From DTPU01 sp963827855 (GTDB taxonomy: Bacteria; Planctomycetota; Phycisphaerae; Sedimentisphaerales; Anaerobacaceae): DNA of 64,000 nucleotides. Below, piece after piece: positions 18,917-27,574 of this stretch. Within the stretch, counting starts at the first letter, position 1. Every line of letters starts with the position of its first letter. The stretch covers positions 750,337 through 814,336 of the forward strand of contig CAWHBY010000004.1 in NCBI GenBank assembly GCA_963827855.1. Direction: 5' to 3'. A program made the translations under genes and the position numbers. The notes under the pieces were generated by a model. That model saw only the letters and a list, made by a program, of their open reading frames with translations. It was not told the origin of the DNA and did no database searches.

Positions 18917-19498
18917 ATGCAGAAGACTCGGTCAATTGGCGACAACCGACCACCTGGAATGAGGGTCCACCATGACACGCCCAGCCGCCGCAGGCTCGGC
19001 CAGATCCTGGTACCAGGGGCCCTTGCCCTGGTCGGCTCGGCCCTGGCCTTCTGCTGGGCAGTAGACGTCAAGCCGGACCCGGAGGTCCAGCGGCTCCTGC
19101 AGACCCCTTCCGCTGCAGAGGTCATCAGGCAAGGCCGCACGAAGGCGCACAGCCAGGCCGATACGAGAGAGCCCCTGCTCGTAACCCACGCAAAGGTCTT
19201 CGCCCGACAGGTTAATCCACAGCCCCCTGTTCAGTCGCAGCCGGAGTCCGGACCCAGGCAGTCGCAGGCTGTTACTCCAGCCGTGACGTTAACGCCCAAG
19301 TTCAAGGTCCATGGCACCAGCTACTGTCCCTCGCAGCCCTGCCAGTCCATGGTCTTGATCAGCGAGCCCACGGGAGAGCTGCGATGGGTCAGGCAAGGAA
19401 GCAGCTTGGAACACGGGATAATCGAGCAGGTCAAGAGCGGCTCTGTCGTATACCGCAGCGGCTCACAGACGTGGGAGATGAGGCTGGAACAGCCTTGA
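18917..19498 (+). CDS. GspC/PilP-like secretion or pilus assembly protein
   Basis: The 193-residue protein has one N-terminal membrane helix (LVPGALALVGSALAFCWAV, about residues 31-49) and a Gln/Pro-rich linker. Its C-terminal domain is small: KFKVHGTSYCPSQPCQSM, then a ligand-like WVRQGSSL and a closing SGSQTWEMRLE. GspC and PilP proteins share this plan: an inner-membrane anchor with a periplasmic HR domain that touches the secretin. The secretin gene follows 40 bp downstream, which supports the call. The two Cys in the domain may form a disulfide. Homology is seen by shape only. Confidence 0.6.
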   Translation: MQKTRSIGDNRPPGMRVHHDTPSRRRLGQILVPGALALVGSALAFCWAVDVKPDPEVQRLLQTPSAAEVIRQGRTKAHSQADTREPLLVTHAKVFARQVNPQPPVQSQPESGPRQSQAVTPAVTLTPKFKVHGTSYCPSQPCQSMVLISEPTGELRWVRQGSSLEHGIIEQVKSGSVVYRSGSQTWEMRLEQP

Positions 19499-19528
19499 TT
19501 TTGGATTTTGGATTTTGGAATTGGATTA
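19497..19528. repeat. 7-bp tandem repeat, unit GATTTTG
   Basis: Three exact copies (19497-19517) and a degenerate one start inside the stop codon region of the GspC/PilP-like gene and fill the gap before the secretin gene. Confidence 0.85.
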
Positions 19529-19538
19529 GCTCACGGCC

Positions 19539-20996
19539 ATGGACTGCAGATACAGGGAGTTGGCTATCAGATGGACTGTCTGTGCGGCCCTCGGGGTCCT
19601 GGTCGGTTGCACGTCTACCGATACCGGACGCCAACAGGAGGCTCCTCACAAGGAGGCGGTGCGGCAGGCCCCTGCCGTGCCGACGAAACAGGAGACCTTC
19701 GCCCTCAGGCAGGTCTCCGCGGAGCAGGCCACGGGCCTGCCCAAGAAACTTGGCGTGAGCCAGGTCGCTACTCTGCCGGCGGACGCCAATGGGGCGGTGC
19801 GGCTGGTGGTCACGGGCTCCAGCCATCAAATCGAGATCGCACACGTGGTCCTGGATCTAGCGGACGTCAACGAGGTCGGGCGGGTCTCACCGCAGCCTCA
19901 GCAGCAGGCTGCTGAGCCGAACAAGACCTCGCTGGCCACGGCTGAGGCGGCTGTGGTTCGGCCCGCCACAACGGCTGCAGCACCCGTTGCCGCCGCGGAG
20001 ATGGGTCAACCCCCTGCCGCCAGCACCGAACCCGACGCGGCAGCCCGCGATAGCGGGCCTGCTCAGCCGCCGCTTCGCGGGGTGCTCAGGCCCAGCCAGC
20101 GACCTGCAAAGGCCTCGCCGGCTACTGGTCCAGCTTCTGTGGCCATCCCGGATGGGGACCAGATGCTGGAGCTGGCACTGCCTGAGAAGACGGACCTTAC
20201 GCAGCTCCTGGAGCTGGCTGGGACGTACCTGAACCTGGACTACCTCTACGACGCGGAGAAGCTCAAGGGGCAGACCGTGACGCTCAAACTGCATGGCAAA
20301 CTCCAGGGCAAGGTCAAGGTCAAGGACCTGTACTCACTTCTGGAGACCGTGCTGAAGTTCAAGGTCCTGGTCAATGACAACGAGAAAGGCACCATCAAGA
20401 CCACTGAGACCACCTACCTGACGAAGAAGTCGTCCATGCCAGTCACCAGCGGTACTGCAGGCCAGCACAATAGCCTGATCGAGACCGCAGTGGACTACCA
20501 GGGCTATGACGCAGGCGTGAGCCTGGAGATCACGCCGCACATAGGCGAGAAGGATCTGCTGCGTCTGGAGATCACGACCAACCGCTCCGACTTCGGCACG
20601 ATCTCAGGAGACAAGCCGCCAGACAAGACCGGCAGCGATCTAAGCACGGTCGTCACGGTCCCTGACCAGAGCACGATCATCCTGGGAGGCATGCTCAAGC
20701 TCAACCAGACCAAGGGCGGCAAGAAGGTACCCATCCTTGGAGACCTGCCGTTCGTGGGGCTGCTGTTTCGGGGGGTGTCCAACACGGATATCCAGAGCAA
20801 GCTCTACGTCTTCGTCAGGGCAGAGATCCTGCAGCCAGCAAAACTGGCAGGCGCAGCCTCCAAGGACCTCGAGAGGATCTCGGAGCAGAACCGCAGCTCC
20901 TTCGAGAGGCACGAGCAGGAGTTCCAGGACTACCAGACCGTGCCGGGCGTGAAGCCCGAACCCACCTCCCCTGCCAGGGTCCTGCAGGCTCAGTAG
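19539..20996 (+). CDS. Secretin (type II secretion / type IV pilus family), lipoprotein
   Basis: The 485-residue protein begins with a lipoprotein signal (CAALGVLVGC, Cys24). A long Ala/Pro/Gln-rich spacer (to about 200) is followed by an N-domain-like unit (TLKLHGKLQGKVKVKDLYSL). The secretin beta-barrel core comes next, with GVSLEITPHIGEKDLLRLEI, TVVTVPDQSTIILGGMLK, KVPILGDLPFVGLLFR and KLYVFVRAEIL. Secretins form the outer-membrane gate. It is shorter than most, with only one N-domain visible. The GspC/PilP-like gene precedes it; GspE, GspF and pilins are not here but elsewhere. Confidence 0.87.
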   Translation: MDCRYRELAIRWTVCAALGVLVGCTSTDTGRQQEAPHKEAVRQAPAVPTKQETFALRQVSAEQATGLPKKLGVSQVATLPADANGAVRLVVTGSSHQIEIAHVVLDLADVNEVGRVSPQPQQQAAEPNKTSLATAEAAVVRPATTAAAPVAAAEMGQPPAASTEPDAAARDSGPAQPPLRGVLRPSQRPAKASPATGPASVAIPDGDQMLELALPEKTDLTQLLELAGTYLNLDYLYDAEKLKGQTVTLKLHGKLQGKVKVKDLYSLLETVLKFKVLVNDNEKGTIKTTETTYLTKKSSMPVTSGTAGQHNSLIETAVDYQGYDAGVSLEITPHIGEKDLLRLEITTNRSDFGTISGDKPPDKTGSDLSTVVTVPDQSTIILGGMLKLNQTKGGKKVPILGDLPFVGLLFRGVSNTDIQSKLYVFVRAEILQPAKLAGAASKDLERISEQNRSSFERHEQEFQDYQTVPGVKPEPTSPARVLQAQ

Positions 20997-21005
20997 CCCC
21001 TCCGA

Positions 21006-21033
21006 CTGATCGCTGATGGCTGACAGCCGAGTT
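21006..21033. repeat. 7-bp degenerate repeat between convergent genes
   Basis: Units CTGATCG, CTGATGG, CTGACAG and CCGAGTT run in register between the secretin stop and the sigma factor stop. Confidence 0.6.
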
Positions 21034-21041
21034 GCCGACCG

Positions 21042-22730
21042 TTAACCTGTCAGCAACTCGAATTGCTCAGGGCTCAGGCACTGCCGCAGCTTGCTCAGGG
21101 CCACCAGCTCGATCTGCCTGACCCGCTCCTTGGTCAGGTCAAGCTCTTCGCCGATCTGCTGAAGCGTCTTGGTCTGACGCCTTATTCCAGAGCCGATCAG
21201 CCCAAAGTGGTGCAGGATGACGTACTGTTCCCTCTGGTCCAGCTCCCTGTGGATAACCTCCGTGAGGCTCTGGCGGGTCCGCTCGATGGCCGCAATGTCC
21301 GCGGTCTGTCGAAGCTGCCGCTGGATCGTAGCGATCGACGCGGCCTTCTCGCGGCTGAGCTCGGTGCTCCGCCCCGAGGTCTTGGCATATTCCTTGGCAA
21401 TGCTGAGGGCTGCCTGCTTGCCGAACCGGACGCCCTTGGTGTAGTCAAACTCCTGGACTGCAGTGATCAGGGCATAGTTGCCCTTGCTGACCAACTCCGC
21501 AAAGTGCGGACCGCTGGCCGAGTGTTTGCTGGCAATGCCGACCACCAGTCTCAGGTTGGCCCCCACAATGGTCCGCTCGATGGCGTCCGCTTCTCCAAGA
21601 TAGGCCTCGATCCGGCTGAGTGTATCGCTGGGAGGGCTGGACAGATTGATGTGGGACCTCAATTCGTGCGCCAGGAACTTGAGGCAGTTGTATTTGCGGA
21701 ACAGGTTTCGCTCCATCGTGGTGTTGAGGGCCGGCGCATCCTTGAGGACCTGGAGATACTCGGGCATCAGGTGCTCGCCCAGGACCTCGGGCGAAGAGAG
21801 AGGCCGTGGCCCATCCATCACGGGCAGTTCGACCGCCTCGCTCAGGATCGCCTCCCTGGCCTTCTCGTCCAGGAACTCGTCGCTGGCGACGAATTGGATC
21901 TTCCGGGACAGCAATGCCGAGGCCCGCCGCTGGTTGATGATCCGGTACACCGAGCTGCGGCTCCGATGGAACTGATCCATCAGGGCCTGGACCGGTGTCC
22001 CCTGCCTGTAGAGATCATAGAGCTGGTGCGCGTCATGAATCCCGATGACGCCCTTGGGCCGGTCCGTGATGGGCTGCTCTGGATGGGCCTTTTCGTGCTT
22101 GAGCAGGGTGTAGCGGATCGTCTCACGGGCGCGACCGGTCTGCGCAGCGACCTGGCCGATGATCTGGTGCCTTGAGGACGACCCCTGGCCTGCCAACGAC
22201 CTGGCCAATTCCACGATCTGCTGCCGTTGAGGTTCCGTCAGACGGGCGAACCGGCGGGCCTTGGCCACGCGCTCGCCCTTGGCCTCGATGAATCGGTCTA
22301 CCGAGGATTGCAGGACGCCCAGTCGCTTGGTGCCGTCTCTGAAGACGAACCGCCGGACGACGAGCCCCTGCCGCCTCCATCGGTGGAGGGTCTTGGTGGA
22401 TATCTCCAGGGTGCGGGCCAGTTCCTCGACCGCGTACACCCTCTCGCGTTGATCGAGGGCATGCGGCGCCGCGATGGCACTCAGCCGGGTGACAAAGACC
22501 CGCAGATCGTCCAGCAGATCCTTCCCGCGGATGGCATAGGGCTCCATCGCGTCGCTGGGATGAAACCCTGTGATTCGGAAATGGACGAACTCGAAGGGGT
22601 AATCCTTCGTCTCGTCGACCAGGGCAATGAGCTGCTCCGTGGCCTCCAATTGCTTGTAACGTTTTCCCTCCGGCGAGAACCGAAGCTGCATGAGCAGCTC
22701 GGCCAGGTTCCTGTCTCGGATCGGTCGCAT
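21042..22730 (-). CDS. Sigma-70 family factor with a three-HTH N-terminal extension
   Basis: The last 240 residues of 562 are a sigma-70 core: region 1.2 (ERNLFRKYNCLKFLAHELR), region 2 (IVGANLRLVVGIASKHS to FGKQAALSIAKEYAK) and region 4 (TLQQIGEELDLTKERVRQIE). The first 320 residues are not region 1.1. They carry a MerR-like helix-turn-helix (YAVEELARTLEISTKTLHRW, about 99-118), a second HTH (about 187-212) and a third, resolvase-like one (PVQALMDQFHRSRSSVYRI, about 246-264). The region 2.4 part is shortened compared with RpoD, so promoter choice may be unusual. The ATG shares bases with the stop of the upstream B12-binding gene (TGATG), so the two are coupled. Confidence 0.85.
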   Translation of the reverse strand: MRPIRDRNLAELLMQLRFSPEGKRYKQLEATEQLIALVDETKDYPFEFVHFRITGFHPSDAMEPYAIRGKDLLDDLRVFVTRLSAIAAPHALDQRERVYAVEELARTLEISTKTLHRWRRQGLVVRRFVFRDGTKRLGVLQSSVDRFIEAKGERVAKARRFARLTEPQRQQIVELARSLAGQGSSSRHQIIGQVAAQTGRARETIRYTLLKHEKAHPEQPITDRPKGVIGIHDAHQLYDLYRQGTPVQALMDQFHRSRSSVYRIINQRRASALLSRKIQFVASDEFLDEKAREAILSEAVELPVMDGPRPLSSPEVLGEHLMPEYLQVLKDAPALNTTMERNLFRKYNCLKFLAHELRSHINLSSPPSDTLSRIEAYLGEADAIERTIVGANLRLVVGIASKHSASGPHFAELVSKGNYALITAVQEFDYTKGVRFGKQAALSIAKEYAKTSGRSTELSREKAASIATIQRQLRQTADIAAIERTRQSLTEVIHRELDQREQYVILHHFGLIGSGIRRQTKTLQQIGEELDLTKERVRQIELVALSKLRQCLSPEQFELLTG

Positions 22731-23356
22731 CAGGCCACAAGGCGTTTGGCCGCTTCCACGGCCTCGGCCGCATTCGCAGCATAGGCGTCTGCGCCAATCT
22801 TGTCCGCATAGGCCTGGGTGATGGGCGCACCGCCGATCAGGACCTTGGTGGACAGGCCTGCCGCCTTCAAGCCCTTCACCGTCTGTTCCATGGACGGCAT
22901 GGTGGTGGTGAGCAGCGCGCTCATGCCCACGAACTGGGCCTGTTTGGCCTTGGCCTGCTCGACGAACTTCTGGGGCGAGACGTCGGTCCCCAGATCGATC
23001 ACCTCAAAGCCGGCGCCCTTGAGCATCATGGCCACCAGATTCTTGCCGATGTCGTGCAGGTCGCCCTTGACCGTGCCGATCAGGAACCTACCGATCGGCT
23101 TGACCCCGGCCTTCACCAGCTCGGGCTCCAGCAAGGCCATGGCTGCCTTCATGGCCCTGGCCGCAAACAACATCTCGGGGATGAAGATCTCGTTCTTGGC
23201 GAACTTCTTGCCTATGACGTCCATGCCGGCGATCAACCCCTCATCCAGGATGGTCTTGGGCGCCATCTTCTCAGCGATCGCCTCCTTGGTGATCTTGACC
23301 GCGGTGTTCTGATCTCCCTTGACGATCGCGTCTCCGAGTGTCTTCAGGTCCGCCAT
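22730..23356 (-). CDS. B12-binding corrinoid protein (MtaC/MtbC-type)
   Basis: The 208-residue protein has the helical cap (residues 5-85) and the Rossmann cobalamin domain of methyltransferase corrinoid proteins. The cobalt-ligand loop GDLHDIGKN has His101, followed by SALLTTTM and VLIGGAPIT. Family members shuttle methyl groups from methanol, methylamines or methoxy-aromatics. No methyltransferase partner is next to it. Instead a sigma factor follows by a TGATG overlap, and the probable reactivase is encoded at 3924-5585. A regulatory role, with cobalamin sensed instead of methyl transfer, is possible but unproven. Confidence 0.9.
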   Translation of the reverse strand: MADLKTLGDAIVKGDQNTAVKITKEAIAEKMAPKTILDEGLIAGMDVIGKKFAKNEIFIPEMLFAARAMKAAMALLEPELVKAGVKPIGRFLIGTVKGDLHDIGKNLVAMMLKGAGFEVIDLGTDVSPQKFVEQAKAKQAQFVGMSALLTTTMPSMEQTVKGLKAAGLSTKVLIGGAPITQAYADKIGADAYAANAAEAVEAAKRLVA

Positions 23357-24007
23357 GCAGATGCCCCTTTCAAAACGCTACTGTCTGTCGTATCCAAGCC
23401 CTGGAGACTATCCCAGTATTTAAGCTGATTTCGGGGCCGCCAACAAGTCTCCACCTAAAATACTGCAGGGCAATCGCAAAAGTCGGCCTCTAAGAGACGT
23501 AGGTTCTCTGTGATCCGCCGCAGGCGGACAGACCGATGCAGTCGCGGGCGTGACTGGCTGGAACGCGTCCCCTTCCTCGGCCTCGATCTTGCGGCTCAAG
23601 CTGCAGTGGAGCTGCCTTCTCCATAGTCTCAGAAGGATAGCACACCGGGACTTCCGCACACAGTCTGAGCCGTACGCATGCGAGCGAGCTGCTCTACGCG
23701 GGGCAAGCTCGCTTGCCCAAGCGGAGAGCAGCGAAGATCGCCCGGAAGGCATGGCCTTCCGGTAGACGCGAAGCGTCGCGTACGGCCATGCCACGACCAA
23801 GTCCAGCCTCCCGCCCACGGCGGCAGCCGTTCGCGGAGTTGGCGGGGTTAGCGGCCTAAACCTCCTTCAGTTCTCCTGGCCAACGCAACCACAGGCCAGG
23901 GCCACAAGAAAGGCCATGGGCGCCCAGGAACCTATTCCTATCCTAGCAATGTACAGGAGGGACTCTGTGCTCGCCCTGCCAGATACTGAGGCCCGGCCAG
24001 CCGACTC
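23357..24007. other. Gene-free stretch that holds repeat element copy A
   Basis: Short frames are present but none has a ribosome site or family signal. Most of it is copy A of the hairpin-rich repeat (23468-23932). Confidence 0.7.
23468..23932 (+). repeat. Hairpin-rich repeat element, copy A
   Basis: It is homologous end to end, with divergence, to the reverse complement of 45455-45937, and its core resembles 26035-26402. Core hairpins: stem GCTGCTCT (23688-23695) with AGAGCAGC (23725-23732); GGGCAAGC/GCTTGCCC (23701-23718); CCGGAAGGC/GCCTTCCGG (23742-23762); GACGC/GCGTC just after. Confidence 0.85.
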
Positions 24008-24835
24008 TCAAATGGCCACCACAGCGATACCCAACTGGTTGGCGAGGTCGAGGGTCTGCGGTTTGTCCAGGATGATGGTCTTGTCGGCCTCCACGACCAG
24101 GCATCGTCCGCCGTTCTGGGCCAGGCTGCGGATGGTGTCGGGCCCCACGCAAGGAACGTCGAATCGCGGGTCCTGCCGGGGTTTGGCGGTCTTCACCAAG
24201 GTCCAACCCTTGGCCTTGCAGAACTGTCCTGCCCGCTGAATCATCTCGGCAGTCCCCTCGATCGCCTCGACGGCAATGACCTGGCGATCCTTGACTGCCA
24301 CGGCCTGGCCGATATCCAGCTCGCCCACCTTCTTCGCGATCTGCCAGCCAAAATCGATGTCAGCCTGGCTGGAGGGTTGGTGAGTCGTCAACACCCCCTT
24401 TGTGGCCAAGTGATCCTTGCAGTACATCGTGGAGTCCTCCAGGACGATTCCGCCCGAGGCCAGCTCGTCGGCCAGCGCAGTCAGCAGGGAGTCCGTCTGT
24501 CTGTCCTTTCCCCGCAATCTCCAATAGTAGACCCGAAAGGCCCTCCAGTCCGGCAGGTGTCGCACGATCTTCCAGGGGCTCAGGAGCCTGGACTTGGCCA
24601 CGTGGCCGACCATGATCGTCCGGGAGACCCCGTGCCTGCGGAGCCTCCGGATCCAACCCGTCGGCCTTGCCACGTTAACGGCGTAGAAGACGTCCACGTC
24701 TCCGGCCAGCTTCCCGTCCACTGAGCCAGCGAACCCCACACAGACTACCGTCAGTCCCGCCTTCCTGGCGCCGGCAGCGACCAGGAAGGGCAGCCTGCCT
24801 CCTCCGGCAATCAATCCCAATACGTCCTCTTCCAT
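24008..24835 (-). CDS. lpxI: UDP-2,3-diacylglucosamine pyrophosphatase LpxI
   Basis: The 275-residue protein fits LpxI (DUF1009). It starts with GLIAGGGRLPFLVA, then has VGHVAKSRL, DRQTDSLLTALADEL and the C-terminal catalytic part with VAVKDRQVIAVEAIEGT and DVPCVGPDTI. LpxI hydrolyses UDP-2,3-diacylglucosamine to lipid X in lipid A synthesis and replaces LpxH in many bacteria. It implies a lipid A-bearing outer membrane. aroF lies 44 bp upstream, same strand, and probably shares its promoter at 25981. Confidence 0.93.
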   Translation of the reverse strand: MEEDVLGLIAGGGRLPFLVAAGARKAGLTVVCVGFAGSVDGKLAGDVDVFYAVNVARPTGWIRRLRRHGVSRTIMVGHVAKSRLLSPWKIVRHLPDWRAFRVYYWRLRGKDRQTDSLLTALADELASGGIVLEDSTMYCKDHLATKGVLTTHQPSSQADIDFGWQIAKKVGELDIGQAVAVKDRQVIAVEAIEGTAEMIQRAGQFCKAKGWTLVKTAKPRQDPRFDVPCVGPDTIRSLAQNGGRCLVVEADKTIILDKPQTLDLANQLGIAVVAI

Positions 24836-24879
24836 GTGGGCTCAGCTCTCAAGCCTGCGACGCGGACCTGTCGAGGCCC

Positions 24880-25899
24880 CTACAGTGTCCTGCCGACGGC
24901 CTGCGAGATTCGCTTGAGGACGTCCATCTCGTTGCCCAGCACCTCGGGCGTGATGGACTGTCCGCCGTCTGAGGCCGCGTGCTCGGGATCGGGATGGCAC
25001 TCGATGATCAGCCCGTCGGCGCCGGCAGCCACTGCGGCCCTGCACATGGCAGGCACCAGGTGGGCGTGACCGGTGCCATGGGAGGGATCCACGATCACGG
25101 GCAGGTGTGTCTTGCTGTTGAGCTCAGGCACGCTGGCCAGCGGCAGGGTGTTGCGGACGTACTGCTCAAAGGTCCTAACACCACGCTCGCACAGGATGAC
25201 CTGCGGATTGCCGGCGTTCATGATGTACTCGGCAGCGAGCAGAAACTCGTCCAGTTGGGCGCACATGCCCCGCTTGAGCAGCACCGGCTTCTGGGTCTTG
25301 CCGACCGCCTCCAGCAGCGGATAGTGCTGCATGTTGCGGGCGCCCACTTGAAGGACGTCGGCGTACTCGACGCAGGCGTCCACTTGCTCCACGCCGATCA
25401 CCTCGGTGACGATGGCCAAGCCTGTCTTCTCGCGGGCCTCGGCCAGGATCTTGAGGCCCTTTTCGCCCATGCCCTGGAAGCTGTAAGGGCTCGTCCTGGG
25501 CTTGAAGGCCCCACCCCTGAGCCCCACGCACCCAATCTTGCGCATGGCCTCTGCGGTCTCCAGGACCTGGTCGCGGCTCTCGACGGAGCAGGGTCCCGCG
25601 ATGATTCCAATCTGCGGGCCGCCCATCGGGAAATGTTCGGGCCCGATCTCCACCACGGTCCTGGTCTGCTTGACCTCCAGGGAGGCCCTCTTGTAGGGGG
25701 CGAGGATGGGAACGATCCGCTCCACCATCGGCGCGTTCTCGATGGCGTCTTTGTCCACCATCCGTTTGTCGCCCAGGCAGGCGATGACCGTCAGGTCGGT
25801 TCCATAGATCAGGTGTTCCCGAAGGCCATACTCACGCACCAGATCCACCACGTGCTGGACGTGATTCTCCGTTGCACCCGGTTTCATGACAATGATCAT
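24880..25899 (-). CDS. aroF: 3-deoxy-7-phosphoheptulonate (DAHP) synthase, Thermotoga/Bacillus type
   Basis: The 339-residue enzyme starts the shikimate pathway by joining PEP and erythrose-4-phosphate. Its ferredoxin-like (ACT-fold) N-terminal regulatory domain, MIIVMKPGATENHV to about residue 70, allows feedback control. The barrel carries the family blocks IIAGPCSVESRDQ, GGAFKPRTSPYSFQG, LLKRGMCA, VILCERGVRT and IVDPSHGTGHAHLV. All expected metal-site residues (Cys in GPCS, His in PSHGTGH, Glu, Asp) are present. Confidence 0.95.
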   Translation of the reverse strand: MIIVMKPGATENHVQHVVDLVREYGLREHLIYGTDLTVIACLGDKRMVDKDAIENAPMVERIVPILAPYKRASLEVKQTRTVVEIGPEHFPMGGPQIGIIAGPCSVESRDQVLETAEAMRKIGCVGLRGGAFKPRTSPYSFQGMGEKGLKILAEAREKTGLAIVTEVIGVEQVDACVEYADVLQVGARNMQHYPLLEAVGKTQKPVLLKRGMCAQLDEFLLAAEYIMNAGNPQVILCERGVRTFEQYVRNTLPLASVPELNSKTHLPVIVDPSHGTGHAHLVPAMCRAAVAAGADGLIIECHPDPEHAASDGGQSITPEVLGNEMDVLKRISQAVGRTL

Positions 25900-25980
25900 G
25901 TGCTCATCCTCGTACCAAGGGTTTCTCTGAAGCCGCCAGGCGCAAGTCCGTCACGTTTGGTCTGGCGTACAAAGACGATG

Positions 25981-26009
25981 AGTGTACCGTCTCAGACCCC
26001 GTGGGTCAA
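25981..26009 (-). promoter_or_regulatory. aroF: Sigma-70 promoter for aroF-lpxI
   Basis: On the minus strand TTGACC (26009-26004) is 17 bases from TACACT (25986-25981). It is 82 bp upstream of the aroF start. Confidence 0.65.
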
Positions 26010-26034
26010 TCCCAGACCAGGACTGAAGGACTCC

Positions 26035-26402
26035 TTGCCGCGAATAACGCCAATGCACGCGAATGCTGACGCGGGGTCGAGAGATACGAGGTGTTCGTGG
26101 CTTCGCCGCCTGATCCACGGCTCCGCCGTGATCATGCGGCTTACACTGCGGGCGGGAGATCCTTCCCATCAAGAAAACGGCCCAGTGGAACCCCAGCCAG
26201 CGAATCAAGCCGTACGCATGCGAGCAAGCAGGTCTACGCGGGGCAGGCTTGCCTGACCAAGCGGAGACCCGCGCAGCTCGCCCGGTACGCGACAGCGTAC
26301 CGGCAGACGCGAAGCGTCGCGTACGGCGACGCCACGAGTGAGGCCAACTTGCCGAGGCGGCGACAGCCATTCGCGTGCATTCGCGGCATTCGCGGCAAGA
26401 AA
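26035..26402 (+). repeat. Hairpin-rich repeat element, copy B (core)
   Basis: Bounded by inverted arms: TTGCCGCGAATAACGCCAAT (from 26035) and a right arm at 26368-26402 built of ATTCGCG units and ending GGCAAGAAA. The core runs in the same direction as copy A, with hairpins GGGCAGGC/GCCTGACC (one mismatch) and CCGGTACGC/GCGTACCGG (26282-26303). Confidence 0.85.
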
Positions 26403-26463
26403 CTCCTTCGGTTCTCCTTCTTCTTTCGAAGGATCCCCGGCCAGGGCTTTCGGTGAGAGGGCC

Positions 26464-27441
26464 TTAGAGGTCGCCGATGTTGTAGGCCGACCCGATGCTG
26501 CCCGCCATTTTGAGGATCTGAAGGGCCATCATGACCATGATCGCGAAGTAGACCAGCCTGGGCAGCCATCGGGCGAACTCGGTCAGCCACAGATCCGCGC
26601 GGTCAGCGGAGATCTCCGCGATCTTGTCGATGCTGTGGTCGAGACGGCCGCTCTCCTCCCCGATCTGCCACAGGTCGCGGTACTCGGTGGCCAAGCCGCG
26701 AGACAACCCTTCGCTGGCCTGCCGACCCTGGGCCACGGCCCGGCCGCCCCCTTCGAACAGGGCAGCCACCCTCACGTTGCCTGCCACCTGGGGGGCCTTG
26801 TCAAGGCACTGTGAGATGGGGACGCCCGCCTTGTAGAGCATGTTGAACGCGCGGCAGAACCTGGAGATCGACAGCTCCCGTATCCCCCTACCCAACACGG
26901 GAATCCGCAGCACGATGACGTCCAGCAGGCCCCGGAGCGGCGCCCACCGCGGGGTCAGCCATACCACCGCCGCAATCAGGGCCGCCAGACCATAGAACAT
27001 GGAGAGCGTGCAGGCCACCGCCGCAAGGTATCTCCAGACGGTGACCTGTCCCAGCACCAGGGAGGGGATGGGCACTATGAAGGCCGCGATATGGAGGATG
27101 GCCAGTGGCAAGACCAATCCCGTCAGGACGATGCACTGCATCCTGTGCAGGAACTGGTACCAGTCCGCCAGCATCTTGAAGCAGGTCTCCAGGTTTCCGG
27201 AGGCGTCGGCCGCCTCGATCAGGACCCTGTCGAAGGTCCCGAACAGCGAGCCGTGCCGCCCCATTGCCTCGGCCAGACCCATTCCCTTTGACACGGATTG
27301 CCGGATGTCGGCGAGGGCCCCGCGGACCGGCCCCCGCTCGCCTCCGCTTGCGGCGTCCAGGGCCCGAAGCAACGAAATCCCCGCACCGACCAATGTGGTC
27401 AGCTTGGTGTACAGAGCCGCGCGCCTGGAGGACCGGAGCAT
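26464..27441 (-). CDS. GspF-family type II secretion / pilus inner-membrane platform protein
   Basis: The 325-residue protein carries two GspF/PilC domains. The first (residues 10-95) contains LVGAGISLLRALDAA and GSLFGTFDRVLIEAADASGNLE; the second contains LYKAGVPISQCLDKAP and IGEESGRLDHSIDKIAE. Three membrane helices lie near 105-130, 140-165 and 290-312. It is slightly shorter than typical PilC/GspF (about 400) because the N-terminal extension is missing. No ATPase or pilin gene is adjacent. Confidence 0.85.
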   Translation of the reverse strand: MLRSSRRAALYTKLTTLVGAGISLLRALDAASGGERGPVRGALADIRQSVSKGMGLAEAMGRHGSLFGTFDRVLIEAADASGNLETCFKMLADWYQFLHRMQCIVLTGLVLPLAILHIAAFIVPIPSLVLGQVTVWRYLAAVACTLSMFYGLAALIAAVVWLTPRWAPLRGLLDVIVLRIPVLGRGIRELSISRFCRAFNMLYKAGVPISQCLDKAPQVAGNVRVAALFEGGGRAVAQGRQASEGLSRGLATEYRDLWQIGEESGRLDHSIDKIAEISADRADLWLTEFARWLPRLVYFAIMVMMALQILKMAGSIGSAYNIGDL

Positions 27442-27455
27442 GGGAGGATTATAGA

Positions 27456-27497
27456 TTTCCTATTTCCTATTTACTATTGACTATTCATCATTTATGG
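27456..27497. repeat. 7-bp tandem repeat, unit TTTCCTA
   Basis: Six units in register, two exact and four degenerate (TTTACTA, TTGACTA, TTCATCA, TTTATGG), between divergent genes. The A+T bias makes this the likely promoter zone too. Confidence 0.8.
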
Positions 27498-27574
27498 TCG
27501 GTCGGCAAGGACGGCCCGAGGCATACGATGTGACTCGCCTGTCTGATGACTTCTCGCATGGAGGCATGGCCACA

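Larger units (their letters stand above)
25900..26463. other. Gene-free stretch with aroF promoter and repeat copy B
   Basis: No supported gene. It contains the aroF promoter and hairpin-rich element copy B. Confidence 0.65.

Noticed and set aside
25951..26370. Minus-strand 139-codon frame in repeat copy B
   Set aside because: Same repeat element; no matching frame is kept in the other copies.
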